DNA of 7,782 bases from an uncultured Flavobacteriales bacterium (GCA_937911795.1 CALDPJ010000343.1:1-7782), one strand, 5' to 3'. Counted from the stretch's first letter, positions 1 to 6,629 are shown. The notes: a model not told the origin generated them from the sequence alone. A program made the numbers and translations.

Positions 1-1
1 C

Positions 2-1240
2 AAGAACATTGAAATACTGTATCAAAAAGCACTTTTCCGGGAGTGCAATAAGTTCTTGAATCGTGCAAAAAAAATTGCCATTGCACACGAGAAGTTTTAT
101 TACTGGTTTGAACTGCTGAACTGGGAGAAACTGTTGCTCGAGGAGGCTTACGAAGCAGGAGAGTTTACGCGCGATATCGACGAGTTAATTTTTGAAGAGC
201 AGGAAGTTATTGATAAGCTGCGCAATCTTGCGGCTTATCATGTTTTGTACAGTAAAATCAATTTTGTGTTCCGGAGTGGAGGATACGTCCGGAGCGAAGA
301 AGATCGCGCTGTGGTTCATGAAATTTCCAATCATCCGTTGATCAAAGGAAAGAATACGGCTCTGAGTCATCGGGCTGCTACCATCTGCTTTTACATTCAG
401 GGTTTTTGTGCAATGGCCAACCGCGATACGGATAGGAGCTACAAGCACTTTATGCGGGTGAAAGAAATTCTCGACGATAATCAACCAATAAAAAAGGATC
501 TGCCACGGCGTTATGTTCGGACATTAAACCAGATTTTACTGAATCTAATTGCGTTGAGGCGCGAGAAGGATGCACATGAGATGATTGCCGCTATGCGAAA
601 ACTGAATGAGGACAATGCTTTTTCAAGTACCGACATTCAGGTGCTGATTTTTCGATCCACTTATCAGGCTGAGCTGAAGTTGTATCAAAGCCGGGGCGAA
701 TTTGATAAAGCCTTACCGAAGATCGACGAAGTATTGAAGGGATTCGAATTGTATGACAACAAGGTAAGCAAGGAACAACAGATCATCTTCAACTACAGCA
801 TCGCATACACTTATTTTGGCGCAGAACAGTACAGCAAAGCCCTTTTCTGGAACAATAAAGTGCTCAACGATAATGAACCCAACTTACGACAGGATATATA
901 TAGCTACGCGCGGTTGTTCAACCTGGTAATCCATTATGAACTTGGTAATTTCGACCTGATGGAATACATTCAGAAATCAACGGTTCGCTACCTCAATAAA
1001 CGGCAGCGCGATTATGATATCGAGTTGTTGGTGCTCGGTTATCTTAAGAAAATTGCCCGCGCACATTTTGAGAAGGATCCGCGACCATTATTTGAAGAAT
1101 TCGAGCGGGAGTTAAGGAATAATATCAATCCAAATACTGATCGGGTATTGTTGGAGTATTTCGACTTTTTTGCCTGGGCCAAAAGTAAAATCGAAGGCAT
1201 TAGTTATGCGAAAGCGATTCGAAAAAGCCAGGGTATTTAG
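2..1240 (+). CDS. TPR-like all-helical protein of unknown function, 5'-truncated
   Basis: The reading frame is open from the second base of the window to a TAG stop, so 412 residues are visible and the true start lies upstream. The TTG at 56 is only an internal leucine codon: in-frame codons before it continue the same style of helical, charged sequence (KNIEILYQKALFREC...). The protein is rich in Glu, Lys, Leu, Tyr and Phe, with no signal peptide, membrane segment or catalytic motif in the visible part. Around residues 261-290 the pattern NYSIAYTYFG...QYSKALFWNNKVL resembles a tetratricopeptide helix pair, and a less regular one precedes it (KALPKIDEVLKGF). A helical-repeat scaffold acting in the cytoplasm is likely, but this is inference. 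I do not recognise a named family. It converges on the SDR gene with 21 bp between the stops and no clear hairpin. Coding status is confident, function unknown. Confidence 0.85.
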   Translation, partial: KNIEILYQKALFRECNKFLNRAKKIAIAHEKFYYWFELLNWEKLLLEEAYEAGEFTRDIDELIFEEQEVIDKLRNLAAYHVLYSKINFVFRSGGYVRSEEDRAVVHEISNHPLIKGKNTALSHRAATICFYIQGFCAMANRDTDRSYKHFMRVKEILDDNQPIKKDLPRRYVRTLNQILLNLIALRREKDAHEMIAAMRKLNEDNAFSSTDIQVLIFRSTYQAELKLYQSRGEFDKALPKIDEVLKGFELYDNKVSKEQQIIFNYSIAYTYFGAEQYSKALFWNNKVLNDNEPNLRQDIYSYARLFNLVIHYELGNFDLMEYIQKSTVRYLNKRQRDYDIELLVLGYLKKIARAHFEKDPRPLFEEFERELRNNINPNTDRVLLEYFDFFAWAKSKIEGISYAKAIRKSQGI

Positions 1241-1261
1241 GCCAAATCAAATTTTTTTCAA

Positions 1262-2110
1262 TCACCCGCCAATCAACTCGCCGCCATTGACGTGAATTAC
1301 TTGTCCGGTGATGTAACTGCTGTCTTCACTCGCAAGAAATACATAAGCCGGCCCTACTTCGCTCGGCTGACCCGCGCGCCCCAATGGTGTGTCCTGGCCG
1401 AATTCTGTGACATCATCAAAAGAGGAGGGGATCAATGGCGTCCAGATGGGGCCGGGTGCTACAGCGTTTACTCTGATTTTTTTCTCAGCCAGCATCGACG
1501 ATAATGACCTTGTGAAAGTGACAATGGCGCCTTTCGTACTCGAATAATCCAGCAGGTGACTACTTCCCCGATACGCGGTAACGGAGGTTGTATTGATGAT
1601 TACGTCACCTTCGCCTAAATGCTTCATGGCCTCGCGCACAATATAGAAATAAGGGTAAATATTGGTTTCAAAGGTTTTCAGCAATTGTGCAGTGTCGATT
1701 TCCTCAATGTTATCGACGGGATACTGAACGCCCGCGTTGTTAACAACAATATTTAATCCTCCCAGTTTGCTGACACAGGTAGATACCACTTCCTTGCAAA
1801 ATTTCTCGTCGCGCAAATCTCCTTTAATAATGATTCCTTTGCGTCCCTCATCTATAATCATCTTCAGGGTTTTTTTAGCGTCTTCATCCTCCTCCAGATG
1901 TACGATGGCTACGTCTGCTCCTTCGCGTGCAAAATGAACGGCGGCACTTCTTCCGATTCCACTGTCACCACCGGTGATAAGCGCTGTTTTACCTTTCAGT
2001 TTTTCACTTCCTTTGTAGTTCTTTCGGATAATTTCCGGCTCTGGACGCATTTTATGTTCATCGCCGGGTTGCTTTTGTTGTTGTTGCGGAAAATCTTTGG
2101 TTTCAGCCAT
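1262..2110 (-). CDS. SDR family oxidoreductase, YghA / general stress protein 39 type
   Basis: A 282-residue classical short-chain dehydrogenase/reductase with a Rossmann fold that should bind NAD(P)H. Visible motifs are the dinucleotide-binding TGGDSGIG (46-53), the acidic GDLRD turn (97-101), NNAG (124-127), and a catalytic tetrad of Asn150, Ser176, Tyr189 and Lys193 (YSSTK). The end GQVIHVNGGELIGG is typical of the family. The N-terminal extension of about 40 residues (polar, QQQQ, then a Pro-rich stretch and an NYKGSEKLKGK lead-in) is characteristic of the YghA / YdaD (GSP39) / YhxC subgroup and supports the ATG at 2108-2110. Members are often annotated as glucose 1-dehydrogenase-like or stress-induced aldehyde/alcohol reductases, but the substrate cannot be read from sequence. 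It lies downstream of the atp operon on the same strand but is separated from it by a strong terminator, so it should have its own promoter. No good promoter match is visible at 2111-2227. Confidence 0.95.
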   Translation of the reverse strand: MAETKDFPQQQQKQPGDEHKMRPEPEIIRKNYKGSEKLKGKTALITGGDSGIGRSAAVHFAREGADVAIVHLEEDEDAKKTLKMIIDEGRKGIIIKGDLRDEKFCKEVVSTCVSKLGGLNIVVNNAGVQYPVDNIEEIDTAQLLKTFETNIYPYFYIVREAMKHLGEGDVIINTTSVTAYRGSSHLLDYSSTKGAIVTFTRSLSSMLAEKKIRVNAVAPGPIWTPLIPSSFDDVTEFGQDTPLGRAGQPSEVGPAYVFLASEDSSYITGQVIHVNGGELIGG

Positions 2111-2227
2111 TTCAGTAAAGATTTTTGTTATTCGTTTTCGAGTGTAGGAGAAATTTGACTTGCCTTACTCTAAGTTAGCGAATAATTCCCGAGTTGTTAC
2201 AGACCGATCGCAGAATGATTTTCCATT

Positions 2228-2259
2228 AAAAAAGCCGCTTCCAAATCCGGAAGCGGCTT
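2228..2259 (-). terminator. Intrinsic terminator of the atpD-atpC operon
   Basis: A perfect 11-bp inverted repeat (AAGCCGCTTCC at 2232-2242, GGAAGCGGCTT at 2249-2259) encloses a 6-nt loop. Read on the minus strand, the GC-rich stem is followed by six T residues (complement of AAAAAA at 2228-2233), the classical Rho-independent form. It lies 30 bp past the atpC stop and before the SDR gene, so it should end atp transcription and insulate the SDR gene. Confidence 0.93.
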
Positions 2260-2289
2260 AACAAAATAAGACTGGAACTAAAGGATCGG

Positions 2290-2526
2290 CTATTCTGCCA
2301 ATACCGTTAATTTATTGTTCAACATTTCTACGGTTCCACCTTTTACTTCGAATTCGAGCTGTGTTCCTTCGTTGGTTTTTACACGAATTACACCGGCTTT
2401 CAACGTGGTGATCAGTGGAGCATGATTGTTCAATATACCAAGGCTGCCATCCAGTCCGGGCAATACCACCGAAGTAGCTTCGCCTTTGTAGATGTTCTTC
2501 TCTGGTTTGATGATTTCTAACAGCAT
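2290..2526 (-). CDS. atpC: F1Fo ATP synthase epsilon subunit, short form
   Basis: This 78-residue protein is the epsilon subunit of the F1 central stalk, which contacts gamma and the Fo c-ring at the inner face of the cytoplasmic membrane. The N-terminal beta-sandwich signature is clear: GSLGILNNHAPL (27-38) and KGGTVEMLNNKLTVLAE (62-78). The protein ends exactly where the sandwich domain ends, so the C-terminal two-helix domain present in E. coli and Bacillus epsilon (about 130-140 residues) is absent. Short epsilon subunits are known in Bacteroidota, so this is probably a lineage trait and not a frameshift. The stop is followed by the terminator and not by coding-like sequence. It follows atpD with a 9-bp gap and is surely co-transcribed with it. 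With no C-terminal domain, the usual epsilon-mediated inhibition of ATP hydrolysis should not operate. Confidence 0.97.
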   Translation of the reverse strand: MLLEIIKPEKNIYKGEATSVVLPGLDGSLGILNNHAPLITTLKAGVIRVKTNEGTQLEFEVKGGTVEMLNNKLTVLAE

Positions 2527-2535
2527 AGTTGAATG

Positions 2536-4041
2536 TTATTCGGCAGAAGCCAGCATTTTTTCTCCTTCAGCAATTACTTCATCGATGGATCCCTTCAGGT
2601 TAAATGCTGCTTCAGGATATTGATCAACTTCTCCGTCTAGAATCATGTTAAATCCTTTGATGCAGTCTTCAATCGATACCAACACACCTTTTAATCCGGT
2701 GAATTGCTCGGCTACGTGGAAAGGCTGGGATAGGAAACGCTGAACCCGACGCGCACGGTGTACAATCAATTTGTCTTCTTCGCTCAATTCATCCATACCA
2801 AGAATGGCGATGATATCCTGAAGTTCTTTGTATCGCTGCAGCGTTTCTTTTACGCGTTGCGCGGTGTTGTAGTGCTCGTCACCAACAATTTCAGCAGAAA
2901 GAATCCGTGAAGTTGAATCCAGTGGATCCACTGCAGGGTAAATACCGAGCTCTGCAATTTTACGGCTCAATACGGTAGTTGCATCAAGGTGAGCAAAAGT
3001 GGTTGCAGGAGCAGGGTCGGTAAGGTCATCCGCAGGTACGTATACCGCCTGAACCGATGTAATCGAACCTCGCTTGGTAGAAGTAATACGCTCTTGCATG
3101 GCGCCCATTTCAGAAGCCAGTGTAGGCTGATACCCTACCGCAGATGGCATCCGTCCGAGCAATGCCGATACCTCAGAACCAGCCTGGGTAAACCGGAAGA
3201 TATTGTCGATAAAGAAAAGGATGTCACGACCACCGCTTTCTTCATCTCCATCTCGGAAATATTCAGCAAGCGTCAATCCAGAAAGGGCAACACGGGCACG
3301 TGCTCCAGGAGGTTCATTCATCTGACCGAAAACGAATGCAGCCTGAGATTGCTTCATTTCTTCCATGTCAACCTTAGAGAGATCCCAGCCGCCTTCTTCC
3401 ATGGATTTTTTAAATGCTTCACCGTAGCGGATAATTCCTGCCTCGATCATCTCGCGCAACAGGTCGTTTCCTTCGCGGGTACGCTCGCCAACACCGGCAA
3501 AAACCGAAAGTCCTTCGTATCCTTTTGCAATGTTGTTGATCAACTCCTGAATCAATACGGTTTTACCAACACCGGCTCCTCCAAACAAACCAATTTTACC
3601 TCCTTTCGAGTACGGCTCAATCAGGTCGATTACTTTAATTCCGGTGTAAAGAATTTCTTCACTGGTAGAAAGGTCTTCAAATCTTGGGGGATCTCTGTGA
3701 ATGGAATAACCACCTTTTTTGTCTACAGATCCAATTCCGTCGATGGTTTCACCCACCACATTAAACAGGCGTCCTTTCACCTGATCGCCAACAGGCATGC
3801 TGATAGGCTTTCCGGTAGCTACTACATCCATTCCCCGCTGCAATCCGTCGGTAGCATCCATCGAAATACTTCGGATGGTGTCTTCACCAACGTGCTGCTG
3901 GCATTCGAGTACAATTATATGACCATGTTGATTGGTCACTTCGAGTGCATCGAGAATGTTAGGAATGTCGGTTGAATTCTTGAAACGGACGTCAACCACC
4001 GGGCCGATAATTTGAATGATTTTCCCTGTTACCTGTGACAT
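2536..4041 (-). CDS. atpD: F1Fo ATP synthase catalytic beta subunit
   Basis: A 501-residue catalytic beta subunit, which synthesises ATP from ADP and phosphate in the F1 head. Visible features are the N-terminal barrel (GKIIQIIGPVVDVRF, 6-20), Walker A GGAGVGKT (154-161), catalytic Glu186 in GVGERTRE, Walker B with Asp279 (ILFFID), the family signature PAVDPLDSTS (369-378), and an intact DELSEED loop (417-423). Compared with E. coli beta, as I recall it, there are about 27 extra residues near 203-230 (rich in Lys, Met, Glu) between REGND and GQMNEPPG, and about five extra near 265-270. The start chosen is ATG 4039-4041, giving the usual MSQVTGKI beginning. An in-frame ATG at 4087-4089 would add 16 basic residues and lies upstream of the predicted -7 box, so it should not be transcribed. 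The upstream sequence is A-rich with no Shine-Dalgarno, as usual in this phylum. No other atp gene is nearby. Confidence 0.98.
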   Translation of the reverse strand: MSQVTGKIIQIIGPVVDVRFKNSTDIPNILDALEVTNQHGHIIVLECQQHVGEDTIRSISMDATDGLQRGMDVVATGKPISMPVGDQVKGRLFNVVGETIDGIGSVDKKGGYSIHRDPPRFEDLSTSEEILYTGIKVIDLIEPYSKGGKIGLFGGAGVGKTVLIQELINNIAKGYEGLSVFAGVGERTREGNDLLREMIEAGIIRYGEAFKKSMEEGGWDLSKVDMEEMKQSQAAFVFGQMNEPPGARARVALSGLTLAEYFRDGDEESGGRDILFFIDNIFRFTQAGSEVSALLGRMPSAVGYQPTLASEMGAMQERITSTKRGSITSVQAVYVPADDLTDPAPATTFAHLDATTVLSRKIAELGIYPAVDPLDSTSRILSAEIVGDEHYNTAQRVKETLQRYKELQDIIAILGMDELSEEDKLIVHRARRVQRFLSQPFHVAEQFTGLKGVLVSIEDCIKGFNMILDGEVDQYPEAAFNLKGSIDEVIAEGEKMLASAE

Positions 4042-4077
4042 TTTTTTACGTTTAGATTTAGGCTCTGAAATCGGGCG

Positions 4078-4108
4078 CAAAATTAACATTAATAGAAACA
4101 GTTTCCAA
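4078..4108 (-). promoter_or_regulatory. Predicted atpD-atpC promoter (Bacteroidota sigma type)
   Basis: On the minus strand the sequence reads TTG (complement of CAA 4106-4108), 20 nt, then TAATTTTG (complement of CAAAATTA 4078-4085). This is an exact fit to the Bacteroidota consensus of a -33 TTG and -7 TAnnTTTG with 17-23 nt spacing. The start of transcription would fall near 4071-4073, leaving a leader of about 30 nt before the atpD ATG at 4041. This is a prediction from sequence match and position only. Confidence 0.66.
4095..4105. promoter_or_regulatory. Short palindrome GAAACAGTTTC in the atpD promoter spacer
   Basis: A perfect inverted repeat of 5 bp arms around a single A (GAAAC-A-GTTTC). 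It sits between the predicted -7 and -33 boxes of the atpD promoter and next to the -33 element of the divergent ribF promoter. The position would suit an operator, but an 11-bp palindrome in AT-rich DNA can occur by chance and I cannot assign a regulator. Confidence 0.25.
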
Positions 4109-4113
4109 CTATG

Positions 4114-4141
4114 TTGACGTGAGTTTGTTTTTCTAATTTTG
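4114..4141 (+). promoter_or_regulatory. Predicted ribF-operon promoter (Bacteroidota sigma type)
   Basis: TTG (4114-4116, within TTGACG), 17 nt, then TAATTTTG (4134-4141) fits the TTG / TAnnTTTG consensus exactly. Transcription would begin near 4146-4150, leaving a leader of about 60 nt before the ribF TTG at 4208. No further match this good was noticed near the starts of the downstream genes, which agrees with one promoter serving the whole + strand run, though I did not scan every position systematically. The prediction rests on motif and position only. Confidence 0.66.
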
Positions 4142-4207
4142 AACCGGAATACGATGGGGTCATAAAAATTGCATCGGTTCAGGAATCAGGAGTTAATCCG
4201 TGCAAAG

Positions 4208-5152
4208 TTGAAGGTCTACGAACGCATCGAATCTTTTAAAAAATCGTCTCATGCGGTGGTCACTCCCGGCACTTTTGATGGTGTTCATAAAGGTCATCGT
4301 AAAATTTTGTCGCGACTCAAAGAGCTGGCAGAAAAAAGCGGGGGAGAATCGGTTGTTCTGACCTTTCATCCACATCCCCGAATTGTTTTGCAGGGACCGG
4401 ATACCAATTTGCGTTTACTCACAACGCTCGAAGAAAAAACGGAATTGCTGCGAGAAGCCGGCATCGATCATTTCATTATTCATCCTTTTACGCGCGAATT
4501 TTCCAGAACCAACGTTGTGCAATACGTGCGTGATTTGCTGGTGGGAAAAATAGGAATGAAACAATTGGTGATTGGTTACGACCATCATTTTGGCAGAAAC
4601 CGCGAAGGAAATCTGGAGAACCTCCAGGAACTTGCACCGTTGTATGAATTCAGTATTGAAGAAATTCCCGCTCAGGAAATTGACGATGTGAATGTAAGCT
4701 CCACCAAAATTCGCAAGGCACTCGAAAAAGGCGAAGTTGAACTTGCAGCTCAATATCTGGGTTACTCCTATCGGCTGAGTGGTATGGTAACCACAGGTCA
4801 GCAACAGGGAAGGGGAATGGGGTTTCCTACGGCCAATATTGTGGTGAAGCATCCACTCAAAATGATTCCTGCTCGCGGAGTTTATGCAGTTCGTGTATTG
4901 CTCGGAGCAGAATCGTACGCAGGTATGCTCAACATCGGTATACGACCCACCGTTGATAACGCGTCTGACGAAGAATCCATTGAAGTTCATTTGCTTGGAT
5001 TCGAGGGCGAATTGTACAATCAAAGTTTAACAGTAGAATTTATCCAGCGTCTTCGCAACGAAATCCGATTCCCGGGAATGGATGATCTGAAAGCCCAACT
5101 GGAACAGGATAGAATGATGGTGGAACAAATTTTCAGCAGCTCTTTAAAATGA
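4208..5152 (+). CDS. ribF: Bifunctional riboflavin kinase / FAD synthetase (TTG start)
   Basis: A 314-residue cytoplasmic enzyme that phosphorylates riboflavin to FMN and then adenylates FMN to FAD. The N-terminal nucleotidyltransferase domain (about 1-180) shows GTFDGVHKGH (21-30), TFHPHPR (52-58), GYDHHFGR (123-130) and SSTKIR (164-169). The C-terminal riboflavin kinase domain (about 185-314) shows GMGFPTANI (203-211), GVYAV (224-228), NIGIRPT (242-248) and EVHLLGF, whose Glu259 is the probable catalytic base. The start is inferred: the frame has no ATG between the stop at 4163-4165 and the GTFDGVH motif. TTG at 4208 gives MKVYERIESF, the usual beginning of Bacteroidota RibF, and AGGAG (4188-4192) lies 15 nt upstream. 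TTG at 4169 would add 13 residues that do not fit the family. The stop overlaps the LRR gene start as ATGA. Confidence 0.95.
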   Translation: MKVYERIESFKKSSHAVVTPGTFDGVHKGHRKILSRLKELAEKSGGESVVLTFHPHPRIVLQGPDTNLRLLTTLEEKTELLREAGIDHFIIHPFTREFSRTNVVQYVRDLLVGKIGMKQLVIGYDHHFGRNREGNLENLQELAPLYEFSIEEIPAQEIDDVNVSSTKIRKALEKGEVELAAQYLGYSYRLSGMVTTGQQQGRGMGFPTANIVVKHPLKMIPARGVYAVRVLLGAESYAGMLNIGIRPTVDNASDEESIEVHLLGFEGELYNQSLTVEFIQRLRNEIRFPGMDDLKAQLEQDRMMVEQIFSSSLK

Positions 5153-5736
5153 GGAGTGTGCTGATAATACTGGCTTTAATCTTTCCGATCATTTCTACGG
5201 CTCAGTTTTTATCTGATGCTCAATTGGATACTTCCTATGTTTTTAAGTCATTGACTGAAGCGATGGAAAATCCTGAAGAAGTTTATGTCCTCAGGCTAAA
5301 AGTAAAAGGCGGAGAAATACCTGAGGGACTTTATAACTTTCCAAACTTACACGTACTGGAAATGAAGCGCGGAAAAATCAGCTCGTTGCCCGATGATTTC
5401 GCACGGCTTCAAAATCTCGTAGAACTGGATCTTTCCAACAATCATCTAAACCATATTCCGCCGGTGCTGTTTAAGATGAAGCAGCTGGAGGTACTGCGAA
5501 TGGGAAAAAATCCGATCGATAAAGTTCCGGAAGATATAGTAGCAATGCAAAACCTGCGAATTCTGGATCTTTGGTCTACCCAGGTGCCAAGACTGCCATT
5601 GATTATGGCCGAAATGGAATCGCTTCGGGAAGTGGATTTGCGCATGATCGAAATCAGTCAGGAAGACCAGGATTACCTGATTGAATTCATGCCGGACGTG
5701 CAGTTTCATTTTTCAGTGCCCTGTAATTGCCGGTGA
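5149..5736 (+). CDS. Secreted leucine-rich-repeat protein
   Basis: A 195-residue protein with a signal peptide (MRSVLIILALIFPIISTA, probable cleavage near residue 18 before QFLSD), so it is likely periplasmic or outside the cell. After a lead-in of about 25 residues come leucine-rich repeats. Four consecutive units are exactly 23 residues (67-89, 90-112, 113-135, 136-158) in the pattern LxxLxLxxNxLxxLPxxhxxhxx, flanked by a degenerate unit at 45-66 and an ending unit at 159-183. The best is LVELDLSNNHLNHIPPVLFK (90-109). The protein ends in PCNCR, with two cysteines that could form a disulfide or cap the solenoid. There is no sortase signal, Por-type C-terminal domain, lipobox or membrane anchor. 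It overlaps ribF by 4 nt (ATGA), so translation is probably coupled, although a flavin-related role is not evident. LRRs usually bind other proteins, and the partner here is unknown. Confidence 0.92.
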   Translation: MRSVLIILALIFPIISTAQFLSDAQLDTSYVFKSLTEAMENPEEVYVLRLKVKGGEIPEGLYNFPNLHVLEMKRGKISSLPDDFARLQNLVELDLSNNHLNHIPPVLFKMKQLEVLRMGKNPIDKVPEDIVAMQNLRILDLWSTQVPRLPLIMAEMESLREVDLRMIEISQEDQDYLIEFMPDVQFHFSVPCNCR

Positions 5737-5754
5737 AAATAAAAACGAAATACA

Positions 5755-6003
5755 ATGAAAGCGACCGTTGAAATCAGTTTGTATCCGCTGCGCGAGGACT
5801 ACGTTCCGGAAATCGATGATTTTATCAATCGAATGAAACAACATGTTGACTTTACACTGAAAGTGAATGCCACGAGTACGCAGATTTCAGGGAATTATGA
5901 TTCGATCATGCAGGCCTTGCAAAGAGAAATTAAAAGCACTTTTCTGAGCGACGGAAAATTTATCTTCGCCATGAAAGTGCTGAAAGGAGATCTGCTGGAT
6001 TAA
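5755..6003 (+). CDS. YkoF-like thiamine-binding protein, single domain
   Basis: An 82-residue cytoplasmic protein without signal or membrane segment. Its start MKATVEISLYPLREDYVPEIDDFINRM and the later STQISGNYDSIMQALQREIK (residues 41-60) resemble the YkoF / MTH1187 thiamine-binding fold, a ferredoxin-like beta-alpha-beta-beta-alpha-beta domain. B. subtilis YkoF has two such domains and binds thiamine; this protein has one, so it may act as a dimer or tetramer. The family call is from remembered sequence style and fold pattern, not from a search. It lies 18 bp after the LRR gene, preceded by an A-rich tract (AAAATAAAAACGAAATACA) with no Shine-Dalgarno, and its stop overlaps the transporter start by one base (TAATG). 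The tight coupling to a PnuC-family transporter suggests a role in uptake or handling of the same vitamin, perhaps thiamine or its pyrimidine moiety. Confidence 0.82.
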   Translation: MKATVEISLYPLREDYVPEIDDFINRMKQHVDFTLKVNATSTQISGNYDSIMQALQREIKSTFLSDGKFIFAMKVLKGDLLD

Positions 6004-6629
6004 TGCTGGATGCTTTCTTTTTATGGCTCAAAGACTCCTCGTCACTCCTTGAATGGATAGCCGTGGTTTTTTCATTGCTCTATGTATTTCTGGCAGCCCG
6101 GCAGAATATCTGGTGCTGGGTGTTCGGCGCTCTGAGCGCTCTGGTAAGCGTAGTGCTTTTTGTTCATGTTAAGCTTTACGCCGAATCTATTTTGTATGTT
6201 TTTTACGTGGTGATTTCGCTATATGGATGGTGGCAGTGGAAATCTTCTCATGGCAGTACGCATCTTCCGGTTGTGGAGTGGAAACCGCTTACGCATGTTC
6301 TTTTGATAGCAGGATCTTTAGCAGTCGCCGCCGGAGTCTGGTTCTTCTTTTCGAATTACTCCGACGCGGAAGAACCGTTGCTCGATGCGCTAACGACAGT
6401 TTTCAGTTTTATGGCCACTTATCTGGTGACGAAAAAAGTGCTCAGCAACTGGCTGTATTGGGTCGCCATTGATGCGTTGTCCGTGTATTTGTACTTCGAT
6501 CGCGGCCTGACCATATACGCCGGTTTGATGTTCGTTTATACAGGAATGGCCGTTTACGGATATTTCCAGTGGAAGAAAGAATATGATTTTCAGAAGAAAA
6601 TGACCCAATCCTCCGGTGGACTTGGATAA
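6003..6629 (+). CDS. pnuC: PnuC-family vitamin transporter (nicotinamide riboside or thiamine)
   Basis: A 208-residue inner-membrane protein with about seven hydrophobic segments (near 17-33, 35-53, 59-77, 97-116, 126-143, 150-164, 170-189). PnuC proteins are facilitated-diffusion carriers with 3+1+3 topology, and uptake is driven by phosphorylation of the substrate inside the cell. The pseudo-symmetry shows in the sequence: WVFGALSA...LYGWWQWK (39-80) in the first half matches WVAIDALS...VYGYFQWK (153-191) in the second. A WxxW pair (Trp150, Trp153) of the kind found in the substrate site is present. The family includes PnuC (nicotinamide riboside), PnuT (thiamine) and PnuX (riboflavin), and I cannot separate these by eye. 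The downstream kinase favours nicotinamide riboside and the upstream YkoF-like gene favours thiamine. The gene symbol names the family. It overlaps the preceding gene by 1 nt and the kinase by 14 nt. Confidence 0.92.
   Translation: MLDAFFLWLKDSSSLLEWIAVVFSLLYVFLAARQNIWCWVFGALSALVSVVLFVHVKLYAESILYVFYVVISLYGWWQWKSSHGSTHLPVVEWKPLTHVLLIAGSLAVAAGVWFFFSNYSDAEEPLLDALTTVFSFMATYLVTKKVLSNWLYWVAIDALSVYLYFDRGLTIYAGLMFVYTGMAVYGYFQWKKEYDFQKKMTQSSGGLG

Noticed and set aside
56..58. TTG as the start of the first gene
   Set aside because: The frame is open back to base 2 and the residues before it continue the same helical pattern, so it is an internal leucine codon of a gene that begins outside the window.
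1241..1261. T-run between the convergent TPR-like and SDR genes as a terminator
   Set aside because: There is a run of seven Ts but no GC-rich stem before it on either strand, so a terminator is not supported.
2111..2227. Promoter for the SDR gene
   Set aside because: On the minus strand the best candidate, TAACTTAG, has one mismatch to TAnnTTTG and no TTG at a suitable distance upstream, too weak to annotate. Nothing else is recognised in this gap.
2989..3975. Long open frame of 328 codons on the + strand, opposite atpD
   Set aside because: It lies wholly inside the unmistakable atpD gene on the other strand. Its translation is rich in Ser, Arg, Cys and Phe with no recognisable motif, as expected of an antisense shadow of a conserved gene.
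4042..4089. Upstream ATG at 4087-4089 as the atpD start
   Set aside because: It would add 16 basic residues not found in beta subunits and lies upstream of the predicted -7 box (4078-4085), so outside the expected transcript. ATG 4039-4041 gives the normal MSQVTGKI start.
4140..4181. Inverted repeat TGAACCG / CGGTTCA (7 bp arms, 28 nt apart) in the ribF leader, considered as a riboswitch or attenuator stem
   Set aside because: The left arm overlaps the predicted -7 box and would be mostly untranscribed. The leader is too short for an FMN riboswitch and no FMN-element core was recognised.
4415..5023. Open frame of 202 codons on the - strand inside ribF
   Set aside because: It is antisense to a clear ribF; the translation is His-, Cys- and Phe-rich and matches no family.
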